64,000 nt of DNA from Ancrocorticia sp039812645 (GCA_039812645.1 JBDIAV010000006.1:1-64000), one strand, 5' to 3'. Positions 50,418-59,791 are shown, counted from the first letter of the stretch. Numbers and translations: made by a program. The notes: generated by a model from the letters alone, not told the origin.

Positions 50418-51859
50418 AGTGGTGGAGGAGAAAGCGCGCGCAGGAAACGCCTGATTCCGTGGACGCCGTCGTCGAAGAAAATGACCTGTTTTTTGACCTG
50501 ATGGCGCCAGAAAACGATGGGACAACAAGCGACGCAGGAAACGAAACCAGCACCGGCGGAACCACGGAATCGCCGCGCGGCAAACGCACGAAGAAATGGA
50601 CACACCGCAAGGGCACGGATAGTGCGGATAGTGCAGGCGGCAAGAATACTCGAGGATTCACTCGGCGTGACCTGGTTCACGAGGCTCTTGAAGGGGTGGG
50701 GGCGCGCCCCTCCCGGCTCTTCATTACCTTGCTCGGAACAGTTTTAGGTATTGCTTCGCTTGTCGCGACAATCGGTTTGGCGCAAACGGCGGCCGGTCAA
50801 ATTTCCAAGAGTTTCGATCTCGTCAAGGCCACGCGGGTCACTGTCGAGCCAGGCAAGACGGAGGGGCGAAATAACACGGAACGGGCAACATCCTCACTCC
50901 CGTGGGATTCGGTAGAACGTGTGCAGGATCTGGTGGGCGTTGCCCATGCAGCTCTGTATGCCGAACTTGAGAACCTCCCTGATGTGCAGGCGGTTCAGGT
51001 TACTGATCCCTCTGCCGTTGCCAGCGCCATCCCGCCGGTTATCGCGGGCTCTCCGCAACTCGTCGATGTGGTGGGCGGACACATTCAAACCGGCAGATTC
51101 TTTGATGAAGGGCACGAACAACGGGCTGATCGTGTTGCTGTTCTGGGGAGTAAGGCCGCGCAAACGCTCGGAATCAACCGTGTGAGCAGCCAACCCGCCA
51201 TCTTTATTGATGACCACGCCTATGCGGTCATTGGCATTATCGATTCCACCACTGTCCGTGGAGGGCTCCTCAACTCCGTGATTGTGCCCGTTGAAACGGC
51301 GCGCAAAGATCTGGGGCTTAAGGGTGTGACAAGCCTCGATATGAGTACGGATATCGGCGCCGGTAGTGTGGTTGGACGGCAAGCTCCCATCGCTCTGAAC
51401 CCCAATAACCCAGAATCCTACAAAGTCGGGGCTCCTACCATGGGGAACCAACTGCAAGACCAGGTGCAATCCGATATCAATGTTCTCTTTATGGCCATCG
51501 GTATTGTGGCACTGGTGGGTGGTGGCATCGGAATCGCCAATGTGACGCTATTATCCGTCTCCGAACGTCGAGGCGAAATTGGATTGCGGCGTGCGCTCGG
51601 TGCGCGCACCAGCGATATTGGCTGGCAGTTCATCCTAGAGTCTTTGACGACGGGCTTTCTCGGTGGATTGATTGGGGTCGCCGTGGGACTCTTTGTGCTT
51701 CTCGGTGTGTGTGTTGTGCAAGAGTGGACACCCGTCATCGCACCCTGGGCGGCTCCAGCGGGAATCGGCGTGGGCGCGTTGGTCGGCCTGTTGGCTGGCA
51801 CCTATCCTGCTCTGAAAGCCGCGCGTATCGAACCGGTGGACGCTTTGCGCGGAACCTGA
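50414..51859 (+). CDS. MacB/FtsX-type ABC transporter permease
   Basis: 481 aa from ATG 50414. The first ~85 residues are polar and charged and probably cytoplasmic, longer than in MacB permeases. A membrane helix at ~96-115 is followed by a ~230-residue extracytoplasmic MacB-like domain and three C-terminal helices with NVTLLSVSERRGEIGLRRAL, the FtsX signature. Such systems move peptides or lipopeptides, or act as mechanotransmission pumps. The substrate cannot be inferred. The gene ends the operon. Confidence 0.92.
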   Translation: MKWWRRKRAQETPDSVDAVVEENDLFFDLMAPENDGTTSDAGNETSTGGTTESPRGKRTKKWTHRKGTDSADSAGGKNTRGFTRRDLVHEALEGVGARPSRLFITLLGTVLGIASLVATIGLAQTAAGQISKSFDLVKATRVTVEPGKTEGRNNTERATSSLPWDSVERVQDLVGVAHAALYAELENLPDVQAVQVTDPSAVASAIPPVIAGSPQLVDVVGGHIQTGRFFDEGHEQRADRVAVLGSKAAQTLGINRVSSQPAIFIDDHAYAVIGIIDSTTVRGGLLNSVIVPVETARKDLGLKGVTSLDMSTDIGAGSVVGRQAPIALNPNNPESYKVGAPTMGNQLQDQVQSDINVLFMAIGIVALVGGGIGIANVTLLSVSERRGEIGLRRALGARTSDIGWQFILESLTTGFLGGLIGVAVGLFVLLGVCVVQEWTPVIAPWAAPAGIGVGALVGLLAGTYPALKAARIEPVDALRGT

Positions 51860-52146
51860 TGGGTGCTGGTTGTTGTCACGTAGCAGGGGGCGGACGTCGT
51901 CGTCGACTATCGTCCAAACGGGTGTCATGTTCGGTGTCATGTAGCAGGGCGGACTCCTGTGGCTACTCCGTTACACAATGCCGAACATGTTATTTCTCCG
52001 GAAGATGGGAGTGGGTCCCTGTTGGCCGTGAGACGGCGGACAGGATCTGATGTCCAGATGGTGAACCCTAGCCCTCGCAAGGCTGTCCAGAATGTGTCGT
52101 GCGGGGCACAGTGCACCCATGGCATTCTCGCGGTTACCATGGTGGA
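51860..52146 (+). promoter_or_regulatory. guaB leader with a short direct repeat
   Basis: The stretch TGTCACGTAGCAGGGGGCGGA (51873-51893) recurs in slightly shorter form as TGTCATGTAGCAGGGCGGA at 51935-51953. Between them is an ACGACGACG-type motif (51894-51905). No strong terminator follows the permease. TACCAT (52135-52140) could act as a -10 just before the GTG of guaB. Confidence 0.35.
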
Positions 52147-53658
52147 GTGACGACACCGCATCATGATCCCTTTGCAATGCTTGGACTAACCTACGATGAC
52201 GTGCTGCTCTTGCCGCAGGCAACAGACGTTATCCCTTCGGAAGTTGATACAACCAGCAGGCTGACTCGCAAAATTAGCCTCAAAACCCCGCTCATCTCGG
52301 CGGCAATGGATACGGTGACCGAGTCCCGTATGGCTATTGCCATGGCTCGTCAGGGCGGTATTGGAATTATCCATCGCAATCTCTCGGCTGAGGAGCAAGC
52401 CCAGCAGGTCCGCGTGGTGAAGCGCTCGGAATCCGGCATGGTGCAGGATCCCGTGACTGTTGGTCCGGATGCCACGATCGCCCAGCTCGACGAACTCTGT
52501 GGCAAATACCGCGTCTCCGGCCTTCCTGTTGTGGACGACGACGGCAAGCTGCTCGGCATCATCACCAACCGCGACCTTCGTTTTATTCCGGAGGAGCAGT
52601 TCGCTGCGCTCAAGGTGCATGAAGTAATGACTCCGATGCCGCTGGTCACCGCCCCAGCCGGCGTCAGCCGCGAGCATGCCGCTAATCTTCTCGCCAAGCA
52701 TAAGGTGGAGAAGCTTCCTTTGGTCGACGACGACGGCCGCCTCAGCGGTCTCATCACCGTCAAGGACTTCGTGAAGACTCAGCAGTACCCGAAGGCGTCC
52801 AAGGATTCGAAGGGCCGCCTCATTGTGGGTGCCGGAGTAGGATACCTCTCTGATTCGTGGGAGCGCGCCGCGCTTTTGGCAGATGCTGGTGTAGATGTGC
52901 TGGTCATTGACTCCGCCAATGGTGAAGCCAGGCTTGCACTGGACATGATTCGCCGCCTCCGGGCTGATTCTAGCTTCGACGGTGTGCAGATTATCGGCGG
53001 AAACGTTGCAACGCAGTCCGGCGCCCAGGCTCTTATCGATGCGGGCGTGGACGCGGTCAAGGTGGGCGTTGGTCCCGGCTCGATTTGTACCACGCGTGTG
53101 GTGGCCGGTGTGGGCGTTCCTCAGATTACCGCCATTGCCGAAGCGGCAAAGGCGTGTGGCCCGGCTGAGGTGCCGCTCATTGCTGACGGTGGCCTGCAGT
53201 ATTCGGGCGACATCGGCAAGGCCCTCGTGGCCGGAGCGGATACCGTGATGCTTGGTTCCCTTCTTGCAGGATGCGAAGAGACCCCCGGAGACCTCGTATT
53301 CGTCAATGGTAAGCAGTTCAAGCACTACCGCGGTATGGGTTCGCTCGGTGCCATGTCTTCGCGTGGCAAGCGTTCCTATTCGAAGGATCGCTACTTCCAG
53401 AGCGACGTATCCTCGGATGACAAGATCATTCCCGAGGGCATTGAGGGCCAGGTTCCGTTCCGCGGTTCGCTTGGTTCGGTGCTCTATGAACTCGTCGGTG
53501 GCCTTCACCAGACGATGTTCTATAGCGGTGCCCGCACGGTTCCCGAACTCAAGGAGCGTGGCCGTTTCGTGCGCATGACCTCGGCGGGCCTGCGCGAGTC
53601 CCATCCTCACGATGTCCAGATGACGGTCGAGGCACCGAATTATTCTGGACGCGCCTGA
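52147..53658 (+). CDS. guaB: Inosine-5'-monophosphate dehydrogenase
   Basis: Rate-limiting step of guanine nucleotide synthesis, IMP to XMP with NAD; 503 aa. GTG 52147 gives the N-terminus V-T-T-P-H-H-D-P-F-A, near the family norm. Two CBS domains lie between residues ~95 and 215 (VMTPMPLVTAPAGVSREHAA in the second). The catalytic Cys is residue 314 in GPGSICTTRVVAGVG, and the flap is in SSRGKRSYSKDRYFQ. A 21-bp terminator follows. Confidence 0.97.
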   Translation: MTTPHHDPFAMLGLTYDDVLLLPQATDVIPSEVDTTSRLTRKISLKTPLISAAMDTVTESRMAIAMARQGGIGIIHRNLSAEEQAQQVRVVKRSESGMVQDPVTVGPDATIAQLDELCGKYRVSGLPVVDDDGKLLGIITNRDLRFIPEEQFAALKVHEVMTPMPLVTAPAGVSREHAANLLAKHKVEKLPLVDDDGRLSGLITVKDFVKTQQYPKASKDSKGRLIVGAGVGYLSDSWERAALLADAGVDVLVIDSANGEARLALDMIRRLRADSSFDGVQIIGGNVATQSGAQALIDAGVDAVKVGVGPGSICTTRVVAGVGVPQITAIAEAAKACGPAEVPLIADGGLQYSGDIGKALVAGADTVMLGSLLAGCEETPGDLVFVNGKQFKHYRGMGSLGAMSSRGKRSYSKDRYFQSDVSSDDKIIPEGIEGQVPFRGSLGSVLYELVGGLHQTMFYSGARTVPELKERGRFVRMTSAGLRESHPHDVQMTVEAPNYSGRA

Positions 53659-53717
53659 GACTTGGCGAAGTTGGTGCCTTGAGATTCCTCTTGTGACGCT
53701 GATGACGCATACTCACT

Positions 53718-53764
53718 AGACACGCTGTGCCCGGGAACAAAACGTTCCCGGGCACAGCGTGTCT
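53718..53764. terminator. 21-bp perfect hairpin between guaB and the exonuclease
   Basis: AGACACGCTGTGCCCGGGAA to 53738 pairs without mismatch with 53744-53764 around AAAAC. The two flanking genes converge, so it probably works in both directions. Confidence 0.9.
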
Positions 53765-53850
53765 ACAGCCGACTTGGGCGTCGACTTTGTGTTTCAACAC
53801 GCCCACAGTTGATGTGCCCGGTGCTTTGTTTTCCGAAGGGTAGTTCTCAC

Positions 53851-54552
53851 CTACCGCGAGGAGATCGGCCACGCGTCAGGGTCACCTGCCGGAGGCCGTC
53901 CATCTTGGGCGGCCCGCCGATTAAGGTAATTAATGAAATCCGCGTGGGACGCTGCCTGCATCGCCTGAATCTCGCGCAATGATTTATCCGCTACTTCTGG
54001 GTATTTGCGAACTAGCGCACCGAGGAGGCGCAGCGTGGCGAGCACGTCTGCTTCCGCATTGTGGAAGTTATCCTCGTCAAGGACACCGTAGTGGCGGCAT
54101 ACATCTTCAAGACGTCGCTTGCCCTTTCTCCATTTATCCACCGATTTATCGAGAAGATATGGATCAACGATAGGTGCCAAGGGGCCACCAAGGCGTTCAG
54201 CGAGGGTAGGGATACCGTGCCGCGCCAGCTCACTCTCGAGAAGCGTGAAATCGTAGGACGCGTTGAAGGCTACAACTGGATTGCCCGCAGCCATATGCTC
54301 AGCAAGAATATCGGCGATTTCAGCGAGGACTTCGCCCACCGGCCGCCCTTCGGACCGTGCCTTTTCTGTGCTAATTCCATGTACATTCGCGGCCTGTTCC
54401 GGGATCTCTACTCCTGGATCTGCCAACCAGTATCGCCGCTCTATACCGTTCTCCTCCGCTTTGATGAGCGAACAGGTAACGAGACGATCATCAAGGGGAC
54501 GAACGCCGGTGGTCTCCGTGTCAAAGCCGATAATTGGCTGCTGTGTCCACAT
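53851..54552 (-). CDS. DnaQ-like 3'-5' exonuclease (DEDDh)
   Basis: 233 aa from ATG 54552, which has GAAAGGA upstream; an open extension of 14 residues is not needed. Exo I is FDTETTG near residue 10, Exo II lies in VVAFNASYDFTLLESEL and Exo III in HNAEADVLATLRL. It may be the epsilon proofreading subunit or a related repair nuclease; actinobacteria have several such proteins. No polymerase contact motif is visible. It is divergent from guaB3 with 129 bases between. Confidence 0.88.
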   Translation of the reverse strand: MWTQQPIIGFDTETTGVRPLDDRLVTCSLIKAEENGIERRYWLADPGVEIPEQAANVHGISTEKARSEGRPVGEVLAEIADILAEHMAAGNPVVAFNASYDFTLLESELARHGIPTLAERLGGPLAPIVDPYLLDKSVDKWRKGKRRLEDVCRHYGVLDEDNFHNAEADVLATLRLLGALVRKYPEVADKSLREIQAMQAASHADFINYLNRRAAQDGRPPAGDPDAWPISSR

Positions 54553-54681
54553 ATTGTTCCTTTCACGAGATGCCTCCAGCCTATCGGTCGCCACCGACAG
54601 ATTTTGCCGTCACCCCGCTCTTTCGTTGAACCTTCGGCTTCCATCCCACACAACTCCGTACTTGGCACGTAAACTTGACGC

Positions 54682-55794
54682 GTGAGTGAAGTAGAGATAG
54701 GACGAGGCAAACGAGCCCGACGAGCGTACACCCTCGACGATGTCGCTGTTGTCGCATCGCGCCGTACCCGCGATGTCCAAGAGGTGCAAACCACCTGGCA
54801 ACTGGACGCCTACCATCTCGACATTCCCATATTGTCTGCCCCCATGGACTCGGTCACTTCCCCGGCGACGGCGATTGCACTCGGCAAGTTGGGCGGCCTC
54901 GGCGTTCTCGATCTTGAGGGCCTGTGGACCCGATACGAGGATCCGGAGCCCTTCTTCGAGGAGATTGCGCACCTGGATAAAGAGGATGCCACGCCCCGGC
55001 TGCAAGAGATTTACGCGGAACCGATCAAGGTGGAGCTGCTTCGTGAACGTCTGCGTGAGATTCGTGATGCGGGGGTTACGGTAGCTGGCGCTCTCTCGCC
55101 GGGCGGCACTCAACAGATGTGGCGCGCCGTCGTCGACGCAGGTGTGGATATCTTCGTCATCCGCGGCACGACAGTATCTGCCGAGCACGTCTCCACATCG
55201 CGCGAGCCACTTAACCTTAAACGGTTCATCTACGAACTCGACGTTCCCGTTATCGTGGGCGGTTCGGTGACCTATACCGGAGCGCTTCACCTTATGCGAA
55301 CAGGTGCCGCTGGAGTACTTGCAGGTTATGGAGGAGGGGCGGCGTCGGCCAACCGTCGCACGGTGGGAATCGCCTCGCCTATGGCCACAACGATCGCTGA
55401 TATCGCCGCGGCGCGCCGGGATTACCTCGACGAATCAGGTGGTCGCTACGTGCACGTCATCGCGGACGGCTCGATCAGCACTGCTGGCGATCTCGTCAAA
55501 GCTATCGCCTGCGGCGCCGACGGCATCATGCTTGGCACCGCGCTGGCACGGGCAAAGGAAGCCCCTGGGCGAGGATGGCACTGGGGTGCTGAGGCGCGTC
55601 ACGGAAAGCTCCCGCGTGGCGAACGAGTCCGCGTGGGAAGCAATGGATCTCTGGAAGAAATTCTCTTTGGACCCTCGCATAATGCGCGGGGTGTGACGAA
55701 CCTGATGGGCGCTCTCCGCCACGCCATGGCGGCAAACGGGTACTCAGATGTGAAAGAATTCCAGCGCGCAGAATTGGTGGTACTGGGGAAGTGA
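54682..55794 (+). CDS. guaB3: GuaB3-type IMP dehydrogenase-related protein
   Basis: 370 aa, a barrel without CBS domains. The N-terminus E-I-G-R-G-K-R-A-R-R-A-Y and ILSAPMDSVTSP are typical of the GuaB3 family. The position that holds the catalytic Cys in IMPDH reads VLAGYGGGAASANRRT, with no Cys, as in other GuaB3 proteins; enzymatic activity is therefore uncertain. The GTG start has TAAACT seven bases upstream (54670-54675), consistent with a leaderless message. The gene is followed by a regulator and a racemase. Confidence 0.9.
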   Translation: MSEVEIGRGKRARRAYTLDDVAVVASRRTRDVQEVQTTWQLDAYHLDIPILSAPMDSVTSPATAIALGKLGGLGVLDLEGLWTRYEDPEPFFEEIAHLDKEDATPRLQEIYAEPIKVELLRERLREIRDAGVTVAGALSPGGTQQMWRAVVDAGVDIFVIRGTTVSAEHVSTSREPLNLKRFIYELDVPVIVGGSVTYTGALHLMRTGAAGVLAGYGGGAASANRRTVGIASPMATTIADIAAARRDYLDESGGRYVHVIADGSISTAGDLVKAIACGADGIMLGTALARAKEAPGRGWHWGAEARHGKLPRGERVRVGSNGSLEEILFGPSHNARGVTNLMGALRHAMAANGYSDVKEFQRAELVVLGK

Positions 55795-55805
55795 AGGCTA
55801 CGACG

Positions 55806-56507
55806 ATGAGTGAGAAGACCACAACAACGGGGCGTTCCAAGACCGCCGTCGCCATTGATCGCATTCTGGAAATGATTGAGGGAAGTTCCCTCAAGCCGGG
55901 TGATCGGTTGCCTTCGGAGCGCGCGCTGGCCGCGGATTTGCGGGTCTCACGTGCCACGGTCCGTGAGGCCATCATGGCGCTACAAATCGCCGGTCGGCTG
56001 GAGTCCCGTTCGGGGGACGGCACCTACATCCTTGAGCGTCCCATCAATATTGGCGACGACGAAACAAAGCTCCGCGCCGGTGTGGACATTACCGAGGCGC
56101 TGGAATACCGCATGGCCATTGAGATTTCGGCATCGATCATGGCCTGCCGCCGTGCCCGTAAGTCCGACATCATGCGGATGCAGGCGGTCCTTGAAGCCAT
56201 GGCGGAGTTCGTGGCCGAGGAGGATTACGAGTCCTATCTCGATTCGTCGATGGACCTCCACTTGGCCATCGGCAAGGCGTCCCATTCCAAGCAGTTGCGC
56301 TCGGTGCATGACGCGCTGACCGAACAGGTACGAGACGACGAATGGCTGCTGGCCGAGAGTTACAACGAGGATGTCGCGCAGCGTTCCATGGAGATCCACC
56401 GAGATATCGTTAATGCGATTGCTGCTAAGGATATTGATGGCGTGGTCTGCGCGGTGGAAACCCACTACGTTGATTACCCGACTCTCGGGGAGATTGACGA
56501 GTCCTAG
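55806..56507 (+). CDS. FadR-type GntR transcriptional regulator
   Basis: 233 aa from ATG 55806 (GAAGG eight bases upstream); a GTG at 55791 overlapping the guaB3 stop would add five residues. The winged helix (residues ~12-75) contains LKPGDRLPSERALAADLRVS and RATVREAIMALQ. The effector domain (FCD) has His/Asp ligands, for example in YLDSSMDLHLAIGKASHS. The ligand is unknown. The racemase after it is a likely target or partner. Confidence 0.9.
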   Translation: MSEKTTTTGRSKTAVAIDRILEMIEGSSLKPGDRLPSERALAADLRVSRATVREAIMALQIAGRLESRSGDGTYILERPINIGDDETKLRAGVDITEALEYRMAIEISASIMACRRARKSDIMRMQAVLEAMAEFVAEEDYESYLDSSMDLHLAIGKASHSKQLRSVHDALTEQVRDDEWLLAESYNEDVAQRSMEIHRDIVNAIAAKDIDGVVCAVETHYVDYPTLGEIDES

Positions 56508-56557
56508 AGGAAGGCCGTCATCGGCGACGAACTGGTTCACGAGAAGTTGAGGTAACC

Positions 56558-57301
56558 ATGAAACCCACGTTGGGAATCCTTGGAGGGATGGGTCCCGCGG
56601 CTACCGCAGAGTTCCTCAAGGAGGTTACTCGCCAGACACCGGCGGCGTGCGATCAGAACCATTTCCCGTCAATTTCTCTCTCGGATGTTCTCGTCCCGGA
56701 TAGGACGACGGCGATCCTGGGCGGCGTCGATAACGTCACCCCTCGCTTGAAAGAGGACTGCAACAAGCTCATCTCGTGGGGTGCGGATGCGATCGTTTCG
56801 CCGTGCAATACGGCGCATTATTTTCTGCGCTCATTTATTCATGACCTGCCTGTGACGTTCGTGGATATTGTCGATGCGACAACCGATCAGGCGGTTCATA
56901 GGGCTCGCGCGACGGCGGCGCCGGGAGAGGAACCGACAGCGTGGCTCACGTGCACGCGAGGTACTGTGCAGAGCGGGCTCTACCAGCGTTCTGCGGAAGA
57001 ACGAGGACTCAACCTGCTAGTGCCATCCGACGAGCTTTTTGACGAGTTCTCCGCCATTATCGCATTGGTAAAGTCCGGGGACATGGTTGAGGCGGGTGCT
57101 CGCTGGCGAGTGGTGTGCGAAGAACTCACCTCCCTCCGCAATGTCCCTGTGTTGACGGCCTGCACCGAGCTTCCTCTTGCCCACGAAGCCTCGGGTTTGC
57201 CCTCGGAGATGGAAGTTTCATCTCTCAAAGCACTTGCCTACGGCATTATTAAAGCGATGGGTGTCACGCCGCTACCGCGTGAAGGCGTAGATCCGATCTA
57301 A
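56558..57301 (+). CDS. Aspartate/glutamate racemase family protein
   Basis: 247 aa. The N-terminus LGILGGMGPAATAEFLKEV is characteristic. The two catalytic Cys are in SPCNTAHYFL (near residue 89) and TACTELPLA (near residue 205). D-aspartate or D-glutamate formation for the cell wall is the likely role. The gene lies 50 bases after the GntR-type regulator on the same strand. The sequence is closest to the RacD/YgeA subgroup. Confidence 0.9.
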   Translation: MKPTLGILGGMGPAATAEFLKEVTRQTPAACDQNHFPSISLSDVLVPDRTTAILGGVDNVTPRLKEDCNKLISWGADAIVSPCNTAHYFLRSFIHDLPVTFVDIVDATTDQAVHRARATAAPGEEPTAWLTCTRGTVQSGLYQRSAEERGLNLLVPSDELFDEFSAIIALVKSGDMVEAGARWRVVCEELTSLRNVPVLTACTELPLAHEASGLPSEMEVSSLKALAYGIIKAMGVTPLPREGVDPI

Positions 57302-57488
57302 GAGATCCTATGGATCGATGAATAGATGATCCGGAAGCGGACTACGTGCGTACTACCGATAAAATAGTGATGTTTATCGCAATTTGGCGTTGCTCTCTTG
57401 CCAAGAGTTTGGGATGATTTCAATATCGGGGTTTTTGGCTCATTGAGGAGTCTGGCCCCCTGTCACATCCACGAAGAGGAAGAATGCC
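57302..57488 (+). promoter_or_regulatory. Leader of the LRR gene
   Basis: TAAAAT (57360-57365) is a possible -10 with no clear -35. No hairpin follows the racemase gene. The ribosome site AGAGGAAG (57475-57482) precedes the GTG start. Confidence 0.3.
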
Positions 57489-59711
57489 GTGAAAAGACAT
57501 GTATGGCGGGGAGGGCTACGAGGCTCCTGGAAAGGAACTGGGAGGAGCATTGCTGGAGCGCTTTCGGTGGCTCTGCTGTTCTCAGGGGGCGCGGCGGTTG
57601 CGGTCCCAGATGCCTCCGTCCCCCAGGATGTTCTTGTTGATGCCGCGCAGGAGTCGTCGATTGATGGCAACGAACCAAGCGCCACTATTGCAGACGATTC
57701 GGGAGACGTCGTCCAGTTCAACAATGAAGGCTTCCGGACATGCGTGGCTGAAGCGGCTGGCAAAGGATCTTCTGCAAAAGTCACCAAGGGAGATTTACGG
57801 AAGATTACATATCTCTACTGCGACTCCTACAGCATTGTGGACATCTCTCCGCTTCAGTACGCCACCAATCTGACCTCACTGACGCTTAGTGGATATGACT
57901 GGCCTGGGGAGCAGAATCAGATTAGTGATTTGACGCCTCTGGTCGGCCTCACCAAGCTTGAGCAGTTGGATCTTGCTCGTAATCGTGTCAGTGATTTGAC
58001 GCCTCTGGCCGGTCTTGTCAACCTCAGATCCTTACGCCTGGATGAGAATCAGGTGAGCGACCTGACACCTCTGGCTGGTCTCACGAACCTTACGAGCCTA
58101 GAGCTCGAATTCAATGAGATCAGTGACATCTCGCCGCTGGCCGGGCTCACAAAGATGGCAGCTCTGAGCCTCCGTGACAACCAAGTGGGCGATGTGGCTC
58201 CGTTGGCCGGATTAACCGGACTCGTATGGGTGCATCTCCAGAATAATTTGATCAGCGATATCACCCCATTGGCCGGGCTGACTAAACTCTCAGACATTAA
58301 CCTGTCTGGAAACCAGGTTGTAGATGTAGCACCGTTGGCTGGGCTGACCAAGTTGAGGGTCCTCGGCCTATCGGACAATCAGATCGTTGATGTGGCTCCG
58401 TTGGCCGCACTCACCGGGCTGACGAACTTGTCTCTGGATAGGAACCCGATTGCCGATCTCACACCATTGACCAATCTCTCCGAATTGCTGTTACTGGGAC
58501 TTGGAGGAACCCATCCCGATCTTGCTCTGTTGCACGAATTCGGCAAACTCAGCCACCTCAATCTCTCTGGTAATGAGATCAGCGATGTGAGTCTCCTTGC
58601 GGGGCTAACCAAGCTTGTTTCCTTGGATCTGTCCAACAACCAGATTAGTGACGTGACTCCATTGGGCGGGTTGTCCAGTCTGAATTATCTCTACCTGGCG
58701 GGCAATCAGGTCACTGATATATCGCCTCTTTCATTTGCTGAGATTCTGTGGAGGCTAGACGTTTCGAACCAGCACATCGAGCTTCCCGATGCCATTTCGG
58801 GTGAGCCTTACACCCTGCCGGGGGTGACCTGGTTCGATGGTGCCGCTGTCCAGCCAAAGATCAAGGATGGTCAGGGAGAAGTTGCGAATGGTTCAGTGAC
58901 CTGGGAGATTCCCGATGGTGGGGAAGGGACTCTTTCCTGGTCGCGGAATGAGGAGGGCCTGGAAGAAGAAGGCTGGATGGGGATCCGATTCTCCGGGACG
59001 ATGACCCAGACGGTTAATCCAGGATCTGCCCCTACGAGCAGTGGAGACCGCGTCGTGCTGCGCTCTGGCAATTTGTACCAGAGCCGCGACGATCTCTCGT
59101 CGGGGCCCTTTGACGTGGAGTTCTACTACGGTCGAACGACTGACGAGACCTTCTTCGGTGACTGGGATGGCGACGGCGTCGACGGAATTGCGGTACGTCG
59201 CGGAAACTCCTTCTACGTGAAAGAGACTGCTGGTCCAGGCAACGCTGACACATTCTTCTACTACGGGCGGCCCGACGACGAGGTGCTTATCGGTGATTGG
59301 GATGGCGACGGCGTCGATACTCTGGCCGTAAGACGGGGAAATACCTATTTCTTCACGAACGGAACTAACGGTGGCCAGGCTGACGACGTGATCACGTATG
59401 GGCGCGTTGACGATGTGATTCTTGTCGGTGATTGGGATGGCGACGGCGTCGACACGTTGGCCGTCCGCCGTGCAGACACCTATTTCTTCAAGAACGAGAT
59501 TGCTGGTGGCGCTGCTGACGACGTGATTGTCTTTGGATCACCGGATGACGTGATCCTTATTGGCGATTGGGATGGCGACGGCGTCGATACCCAGATGATT
59601 CGCTACGACAAGCAGTTCCTTGCCCTCGATTCTTTCCATCATGAGGGAGCAACCCACGAATTCGATCTTGGCAATGGGACGGAGACTGCTTACATCGCAC
59701 GACTGAAGTAA
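57489..59711 (+). CDS. Secreted leucine-rich-repeat protein with four tandem DxDxDG repeats
   Basis: 740 aa. A signal peptide covers about residues 1-40 (basic start, GALSVALLFSGGAAVAV). About fifteen internalin-type repeats of 22 residues run from ~residue 110 to 425, of the pattern ISDLTPLAGLTNLTSL. After a linker, the C-terminal part has four repeats of exactly 45 residues built on GDWDGDGVDTLAVRRGNTYF; the DxDxDG core could bind calcium. The end has no LPxTG motif or membrane helix, so it is probably released or held to the surface by another part. Adhesion or protein binding is the likely function. Confidence 0.9.
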   Translation: MKRHVWRGGLRGSWKGTGRSIAGALSVALLFSGGAAVAVPDASVPQDVLVDAAQESSIDGNEPSATIADDSGDVVQFNNEGFRTCVAEAAGKGSSAKVTKGDLRKITYLYCDSYSIVDISPLQYATNLTSLTLSGYDWPGEQNQISDLTPLVGLTKLEQLDLARNRVSDLTPLAGLVNLRSLRLDENQVSDLTPLAGLTNLTSLELEFNEISDISPLAGLTKMAALSLRDNQVGDVAPLAGLTGLVWVHLQNNLISDITPLAGLTKLSDINLSGNQVVDVAPLAGLTKLRVLGLSDNQIVDVAPLAALTGLTNLSLDRNPIADLTPLTNLSELLLLGLGGTHPDLALLHEFGKLSHLNLSGNEISDVSLLAGLTKLVSLDLSNNQISDVTPLGGLSSLNYLYLAGNQVTDISPLSFAEILWRLDVSNQHIELPDAISGEPYTLPGVTWFDGAAVQPKIKDGQGEVANGSVTWEIPDGGEGTLSWSRNEEGLEEEGWMGIRFSGTMTQTVNPGSAPTSSGDRVVLRSGNLYQSRDDLSSGPFDVEFYYGRTTDETFFGDWDGDGVDGIAVRRGNSFYVKETAGPGNADTFFYYGRPDDEVLIGDWDGDGVDTLAVRRGNTYFFTNGTNGGQADDVITYGRVDDVILVGDWDGDGVDTLAVRRADTYFFKNEIAGGAADDVIVFGSPDDVILIGDWDGDGVDTQMIRYDKQFLALDSFHHEGATHEFDLGNGTETAYIARLK

Positions 59712-59740
59712 ACAGGTTCTGCGGAAATTTCATATCCGCA

Positions 59741-59791
59741 AAGGAAGGGCTGGGCCAGGCACCTTTGAGGTGCCTGGCCCAGCCCTTCCTT
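59741..59791. terminator. 24-bp perfect hairpin after the LRR gene
   Basis: Positions 59741-59764 pair with 59768-59791 without mismatch, with a TTG loop. It begins AAGGAAGGGCTGGGCC and ends in CCTT. It lies 29 bases after the stop and 106 bases before the stop of the converging GNAT. Confidence 0.9.
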
